This document shows positions 59,644-64,000 of a DNA stretch of 64,000 bases, one piece after another (within the stretch, counting starts at the first letter, position 1; each line of letters begins with the position of its first letter). The notes beneath the pieces are model-generated. The model ran no database searches. It was given only the letters and a program-made list of their open reading frames with translations, and was not told the DNA's origin. The position numbers and the translations under genes are program-made. Origin of the DNA: Paenibacillus allorhizosphaerae (GTDB taxonomy: Bacteria; Bacillota; Bacilli; Paenibacillales; NBRC-103111); assembly GCF_910594985.1 (NCBI RefSeq), contig NZ_CAJVCE010000022.1, positions 57,514 to 121,513 of the forward strand, given 5' to 3'.

Positions 59644-62493
59644 ATGAAAAATGCATGGAAGAGACCATATACAGGCTACTATTTGCGCTTATGTTTGGTA
59701 TTTAGTTTATTGCTCCAAATGTTCGGTTTCGTCTCCGAGGCACAGGCCGAAGAAAGCGGCGGATCGGGATCACCCTTGCCGTCCGTCAGCATTACGTTCG
59801 ACGTGTATTCGAACATCTCGCAGGCGAATTTGGAAGCCGGCGGTGGATTGAGCATGTCCAATGTTAGTCTGGATTCCGCCGTTTACCGCGGCAATTCCGG
59901 GAAAAGCATTAAAATTGGCGGACGCACACAGCCATATAACCGGTTAAAAATAACGCATGCTTTTGACGGTCTCGATATGCAGGCAGGCAAGCATTACGAC
60001 ATTTCCGTGTGGGCAAAGGTTGGCGCGAGCAGCAGCGTGACGAACGGATATTTCTTCTTGTCCGTCGTGACATATCCTGGCACGAAGCAGCCATCGGACC
60101 CGCCATATTATTTCGACACGACTAATTATAAATTTTTGGTCGGCCAGGACGGCTGGACGAAGCTGACGCTTCCGTACTTGGCGACCGGAGACCCGGTGTA
60201 TGGGATAGCCGTCGAACAGATCGGCTCCGGAAGCTGGACCCAAACGGTGCCGGTGTTCCATATTGACGACGTAGAGATCGCCGAAGTGCCGCCGCCGACC
60301 TCGAAACATATTACGTACGATGACGCTACCAGCATACAGAACGCGAATATCGGCGTTGGAGGCGGGCAAGCGCTCTGGAATTTGTCGCTGGACAATACCG
60401 TCGTACACGGCGTATATGGCGGCAAAAGCGTTCACATTGCCGGACGAACGGAATTGTATAACCGGGTCAAAATAAACGACGCTTTCACGGGGCTCGATGC
60501 GACCCCGGGCACGCAGTACAACTTGTCCCTCTATGCCAGAGTGGATTCCACCAGCCCCGTAAAGGCCGGCTACTTCCACCTTTCCGTCATCGATATTGAC
60601 GGCACGCTAACCAACACGGGCTACTACAACGACAGAGCCAATTACCGGGCGCTCGTCACCGATCAGGACTGGGTGCAAATTACGCTTCCGTATACGATCG
60701 GGGTGGACCCCGTTTACGGCATCGCGATCGAGCAAATGTCGCTCCCCGGTTATACCGACGTTGTCGGCAAGCTGTACATCGACGATGTGGAAGTCGTGAA
60801 GACCGGCGTGACGACGGAAATTCCGCCTTCGCGAATCCCTCCCAAAGCGATGCAGGCCGTCGTGGACGGCAAACCGGTCGTGTACTTGAACGGCAAGCCG
60901 GAGACGAAAAACAGCATTCCATATCTGCAGTTGCCCAAAACCTTCGCCACATTGAGAGCCGATGTGTCGTGGAATGAACAGACGCTGACGGCGACGGCCG
61001 TAAAGGACGGCAGAACGAGCCAGATAACCGCCGGCGAATCCATTGCGCAGGTGAACGGCTCGAATGTCGCCCTCGCTGGATCGGCATACCTCAAGGATGG
61101 GGTACTGATGGTGCCGGCGCACTTTGTCGCCGATGCGCTGGAAGCGACGGTATCATGGAATGCGGAAGACAAGATTGTTACGATCGTATCGAAGAAGGCC
61201 AATCTCATTCAGGTGGACAAAAATACGGTTCAGCAGGAAATATGGGGCTTCGGCGCTACGGCCAACGACCCGGTCTACGACTTCATGAGCATCGATACGA
61301 CGACGCAGCAATTGCTGCTTGATAAATTTTTCGGCATGGAAGACGATGAAGCCGGTCTCAATATCGTCAGACTTGAAATTAATCCGTTCACGAAAAGCGA
61401 TCCCGATCCGAGAAATGCATTCCAGGCTTCGATAGAGCCTACACCGGGCGTATGGGACTTTGATACGGATATCCATCAAAGGTGGTTCGCCGATCAGGCG
61501 ATCAGCCGCAACCCCACTATGCGGTTCGCCGCATCGGTTTGGAGCCCTCCGGCCTGGATGAAGGACAACGCGTCCGCGATTCGCGGAGGCCATCTGAAGC
61601 CGGAGCATTATGACGACTTTGCCGAGTATTTGCTGACCTGGGCCAAAAAATACAAGGAAGACTACGGATACGACGTCAACTGGCTCAGTATCCAGAATGA
61701 GCCCGAAGCGTTGATGGATTATGCATCGGCGATTTATACGGGACCGGAGATGAGCAGCGTGGTATCCACTGTGTATGAGGCGTTCAAGATGGATGGAATC
61801 GATGTAGGAATCGGAGCCCCTGAAGGCGGGCACCTGGGCTCGTCGTTTAAATTGTTAAATCAGATGGATTCGGCGGTCATACAAAAGCTCGATTATATCG
61901 CCACTCATTTCTATGCATGGGATACCTATGACGTTTATAACTATGATCTGCGCAAGTTTAACAAACCGTTATTTATGATGGAATACAGCATGCCTGATCC
62001 GAACGATTCTACGATTGAAGGGGGACTTGCGGTCGCCGATCAAATCAGTGCCGCATTGGAGCAGGGCTACAGCTCATACTTGTATTGGTGGTTTGTTACG
62101 AAGCCTACCGCGGCCACTTCCGGCGTTTCTCGCCAATCGCTCGTCGATCTGAAACTCGATGGCACGTATACCATCAACAAGAGGCTGTATACGATGGGGC
62201 AATTCAGCCGCTTCATCCGGCCGGGAGATCGCAACGTGAAGGCAGACAGCGGCAACAGCTACGTCACCGTGACGGCAGCCAAAAACACGGCAACGAACAA
62301 AGCGGCGCTCGTTGCGGCCAATCGTTCTTCCGAGCCTATAACCGTAACGATTAACGGGATGACCGGCACATCGGTCGCGGTATACCGAACGAGTGGCACG
62401 GAAAATATAGCATCGATCGGAAACTATACGACGGGCGGCGGCAGCTTTGAGTACACGCTTGCACCGAAAAGCGTAACGACTTTCGTCGAATAG
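59644..62493 (+). CDS. Secreted GH30-family glycosidase with tandem N-terminal modules
   Basis: A 949-residue secreted enzyme. Order: signal peptide (core LRLCLVFSLLLQMFGF); two homologous beta-rich modules (residues about 48-216 and 221-384, each with a GRT-YNR-KI pattern, CBM-like); a copper-amine-oxidase-N-type domain (about 402-515, VDGKPVVYLNGK, ADALEATVSWN); then a GH30 catalytic barrel from about 520 (QQEIWGFGATANDPV), with the acid/base E686 in IQNEPE and the nucleophile E780 in MMEYSMPD; and a C-terminal beta domain ending TLAPKSVTTFVE. GH30 enzymes cleave glucuronoxylan or related beta-glycosides. AAAGGGGCC precedes the ATG. Subfamily not assigned. Confidence 0.88.
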   Translation: MKNAWKRPYTGYYLRLCLVFSLLLQMFGFVSEAQAEESGGSGSPLPSVSITFDVYSNISQANLEAGGGLSMSNVSLDSAVYRGNSGKSIKIGGRTQPYNRLKITHAFDGLDMQAGKHYDISVWAKVGASSSVTNGYFFLSVVTYPGTKQPSDPPYYFDTTNYKFLVGQDGWTKLTLPYLATGDPVYGIAVEQIGSGSWTQTVPVFHIDDVEIAEVPPPTSKHITYDDATSIQNANIGVGGGQALWNLSLDNTVVHGVYGGKSVHIAGRTELYNRVKINDAFTGLDATPGTQYNLSLYARVDSTSPVKAGYFHLSVIDIDGTLTNTGYYNDRANYRALVTDQDWVQITLPYTIGVDPVYGIAIEQMSLPGYTDVVGKLYIDDVEVVKTGVTTEIPPSRIPPKAMQAVVDGKPVVYLNGKPETKNSIPYLQLPKTFATLRADVSWNEQTLTATAVKDGRTSQITAGESIAQVNGSNVALAGSAYLKDGVLMVPAHFVADALEATVSWNAEDKIVTIVSKKANLIQVDKNTVQQEIWGFGATANDPVYDFMSIDTTTQQLLLDKFFGMEDDEAGLNIVRLEINPFTKSDPDPRNAFQASIEPTPGVWDFDTDIHQRWFADQAISRNPTMRFAASVWSPPAWMKDNASAIRGGHLKPEHYDDFAEYLLTWAKKYKEDYGYDVNWLSIQNEPEALMDYASAIYTGPEMSSVVSTVYEAFKMDGIDVGIGAPEGGHLGSSFKLLNQMDSAVIQKLDYIATHFYAWDTYDVYNYDLRKFNKPLFMMEYSMPDPNDSTIEGGLAVADQISAALEQGYSSYLYWWFVTKPTAATSGVSRQSLVDLKLDGTYTINKRLYTMGQFSRFIRPGDRNVKADSGNSYVTVTAAKNTATNKAALVAANRSSEPITVTINGMTGTSVAVYRTSGTENIASIGNYTTGGGSFEYTLAPKSVTTFVE

Positions 62494-62520
62494 CTTTATG
62501 CTGGGATCGGTGTATATTCA

Positions 62521-62648
62521 TTCGAGTAAATGGGGCGGCTAGTCCCGCCTTCTCATGCCACCGTACATGCTGTCGCAAACAGCGGTCCCAAGTAGCCAGT
62601 CCCGATTCCGGACTTTCATTGTAGAGATGATGCTCATGCTGCGCGTAC
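62521..62648 (-). mobile_element. Internally deleted group IIC intron remnant
   Basis: About 128 bases on the minus strand carry both ends of a group II intron and nothing between. The start GTACGCGCAGCATGAGC and a nearby ATGAAAGTCC resemble the 5' end of bacterial class C introns (GUGCG-CCCAGCAUGGGC, GUGAAAGUCC). The rest shows a domain V-like hairpin (ACCGCTGT-TTGC-GACAG, then CATGTACGGTGG) and a domain VI-like hairpin (GGCGGGACTAGCCGCC) followed by TACTCGA near the end. It begins 7 bases after a terminator stem, the preferred site of class C introns. Assignment rests on remembered consensus features. Confidence 0.6.
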
Positions 62649-62655
62649 TTCAAAC

Positions 62656-62683
62656 AGAGGCTGCCAATTATACGGCAGCCTCT
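62656..62683 (-). terminator. Terminator of the AraC gene (and perhaps of GH30)
   Basis: AGAGGCTGCC pairs perfectly with GGCAGCCTCT around an 8-base loop. On the minus strand the T-run is interrupted (GTTTGAA) exactly where the intron remnant begins; on the plus strand TTTC follows. Confidence 0.8.
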
Positions 62684-62773
62684 TTCACGTGGCTATACTC
62701 ATATTCGTTTCAACGGAGAGGACTATACCGAATGCCCGCCTGCTTGGACAGACATGGCTTGATTCCTCCATAG

Positions 62774-63649
62774 TTAACCCTGATGGACATACCGCTTGCG
62801 AAAATCCATTGGCGTAAATCCGCTCTTCTCTTTAAATACTTTGTCAAAATAATTAATGTTGCAAAACCCGCAGAGCTCGGCAATTTCCGTGATGGACCTT
62901 TCCTCATCGAGCAATAGCCGCTTAGCGTGATCGATACGCAGTTGGATCAAGTATTGTACCGGAGGCATGCCGAAAACTTTTTTAAACAGGCTGGAAAAAT
63001 AGTAAAGGCTCATATTGACCTTCTCGCAAACCGTTTCCATATACACTTTATCGGCAAGATGTTCCTCCATGTAATCGATGGCTGGCTTCAGCCGCATGTA
63101 TTGGTTGGCGTAATGGCGCGGAGGGCCGCTGTTCAAGTCTTTCTCATATAGACGCAGCATGGGGACAATGATTCTATACACGCTGGAGAGAATGCTGTAT
63201 TCATGCCCCACTTCCGCTTCGGTGTACTCCTGGTATGCGGTGTCCATCTCGAAATTCAGTCCCGGCCACAGTGGATGGGTCTTTACATACCTGTTTGCAA
63301 CTTTATCCGACCTGAGGAAAAGGGACAGCAGGTGCCTCATTTCCAAATTTTCCTGAGAAAACAACAGCGTCTTGTCGAACACCATCCCTTGAATGACGCA
63401 GTTAGCTCCAGGGAAAGAGGTGACGGAATGAATCTGACAGCTGTTAATAAAATAAATTTCGCCCGTTTCGGCGTCAAAGCTATGTTGATCGATCTGAAGC
63501 CTTGCCGGTCCTTGTACAATTTTAATTAATTCCAAGTGCTCGTGCCAATGTGAATTGACCAGAAAATGCCTGTCCCGCTGTATGCTCATTTTGAAAGGAA
63601 AGCGTTTACCTTCGAATGTTTCTATTTTCTTGTTTGCCGCAGTAAACAT
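62774..63649 (-). CDS. AraC family transcriptional regulator with cupin-type sensor domain
   Basis: A 291-residue regulator. The N-terminal part is an AraC-type cupin: SHWHEHLELIKIVQGPARLQ (metal/sugar-binding histidines), GEIYFINSCQIHSV; the C-terminal part has both helix-turn-helices (KVYMETVCEKVNMSLYYFSS and ITEIAELCGFCNINYFDKVF, then GFTPMDFRKRY). ATG at 63649 has AAAGGAGGG about 8 bases upstream. It converges on the GH30 gene and is the closest regulator to that enzyme and to the second orphan binding protein, so it could sense the relevant sugar. Its terminator is the site of the intron remnant. Confidence 0.9.
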   Translation of the reverse strand: MFTAANKKIETFEGKRFPFKMSIQRDRHFLVNSHWHEHLELIKIVQGPARLQIDQHSFDAETGEIYFINSCQIHSVTSFPGANCVIQGMVFDKTLLFSQENLEMRHLLSLFLRSDKVANRYVKTHPLWPGLNFEMDTAYQEYTEAEVGHEYSILSSVYRIIVPMLRLYEKDLNSGPPRHYANQYMRLKPAIDYMEEHLADKVYMETVCEKVNMSLYYFSSLFKKVFGMPPVQYLIQLRIDHAKRLLLDEERSITEIAELCGFCNINYFDKVFKEKSGFTPMDFRKRYVHQG

Positions 63650-63851
63650 CGGCTTGCCCTCCTTTCCCCCCACGATACAATACAGCTATACCTGCTTATT
63701 ATATCACGAAAAAGCCGGTTGTACGCTCGGTCACAGCTAAATGTTCTAGTCTCACTGGACACGCCTTAACTTTTTGAGATCTGTGGCGCAGAAATACTTC
63801 CCCGAACCCTGGATCCCTCAATAGTTTTATACTTTCTTCTCTTCATAAAAA

Positions 63852-63874
63852 AAATCCCCAATTCATGGGGATTT
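63852..63874 (-). terminator. Terminator of the rRNA operon
   Basis: AAATCCCC (63852-63859) pairs with GGGGATTT (63867-63874), followed by eight T on the minus strand, just behind the 5S gene. Confidence 0.9.
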
Positions 63875-63880
63875 TCTGCT

Positions 63881-63997
63881 GCTTGGCGACGTTCTACTCT
63901 CCCAGGACCCTGCGGTCCAAGTACCATCGACGCTGGAAGGCTTAACGTTCGTGTTCGGGATGGGTACGCGTGGTTCCCTTCCGCCATCATCACCAAA
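63881..63997 (-). rRNA. rrf: 5S ribosomal RNA
   Basis: The minus strand reads TTTGGTGATGATGGCGGAAG at the start, continues through ACCCATCCCGAACACGA, the universal loop B/C core, then GGTACTTGGACCGCAGGGTC, and ends GTCGCCAAGC. Length about 117 bases, the normal size, with base-paired ends (TTTGGTGA/TCGCCAAG). It lies at the right edge of the window with a terminator behind it, so it is the last gene of an rRNA operon whose 23S lies beyond the edge. Confidence 0.96.
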
Positions 63998-64000
63998 CGG

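Noticed and set aside
63766..63996. A 76-codon minus-strand frame at the right edge
   Set aside because: It lies across the 5S rRNA and its terminator and is not a gene.
1..64000. CRISPR arrays, prophage genes or tRNA genes
   Set aside because: No regularly spaced repeat series, phage structural genes or cloverleaf sequences with a T-loop GGTTC signature were seen.

Overview
The window looks like a chromosomal segment from a Paenibacillaceae-type Firmicute (Paenibacillus/Cohnella-like). The evidence is: strong AGGAGG-type ribosome sites with several TTG and GTG starts, a T-box in front of alaS, the Bacillus-type alaS-ireB-ruvX-DUF1292-mltG-yrrN-yrrO order, a YesM/YesN two-component pair with a carbohydrate ABC transporter, a LipL-type octanoyltransferase, and a secreted GH30 enzyme with a copper-amine-oxidase-N-type stalk domain.

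Layout. (1) 1-11.7 kb: an IclR-type regulator (cut by the window edge) is divergent from a long forward cassette: class III aminotransferase, orphan sugar-binding lipoprotein, Gfo/Idh/MocA protein, neutral-ceramidase-like protein, IlvD/Edd dehydratase, TSUP transporter, SMP-30 lactonase, and a secreted glycosidase-like protein. This looks like an oxidative sugar-acid pathway (dehydrogenase, lactonase, dehydratase, organic-anion transporter) that I cannot match to a named one. (2) 11.7-14.1 kb: an AT-rich decay zone with a 21-nt tandem repeat, a wrecked VanR-like response regulator, and an IS1182-type element whose transposase is split exactly at an A6G slippery heptamer. (3) 14.2-20.3 kb: a methyltransferase and the pyruvate dehydrogenase operon pdhABC-lpdA on the minus strand. 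(4) 20.7-29.8 kb: esterase, HD hydrolase, LysR/BASS symporter pair, lipL, an FAD oxidoreductase with its ECF41 sigma factor, and a GDYXXLXY/DUF2157 membrane pair.

(5) 30-42 kb: MFS exporter and DJ-1 protein, two LysR regulators, ilvE, a Tat-exported metallophosphoesterase, a penicillin-binding protein, a LOG-family protein and a chemoreceptor. (6) 42.3-48.9 kb: solute-binding protein, two permeases, YesM-like kinase and YesN-like regulator, one minus-strand operon. (7) 49.2-57.6 kb: the conserved housekeeping run from T-box/alaS through ireB, ruvX, two DUF1292 genes, mltG and two U32 (tRNA hydroxylation) genes. (8) 58-63.7 kb: a second orphan sugar-binding lipoprotein paralogous to the first, the GH30 glycosidase, an AraC regulator, and a miniature remnant of a group IIC intron sitting behind a terminator. 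(9) The window ends in a 5S rRNA gene and its terminator, the 3' end of an rRNA operon on the minus strand.

Most notable are a TGTCACA-N16-CGTC site in front of the FAD oxidoreductase, which matches the known ECF41 promoter; the internally deleted group IIC intron that still keeps both ends; the slippery-site IS1182 transposase; and the uncharacterised sugar-acid cassette. I saw no CRISPR array, prophage or tRNA gene.
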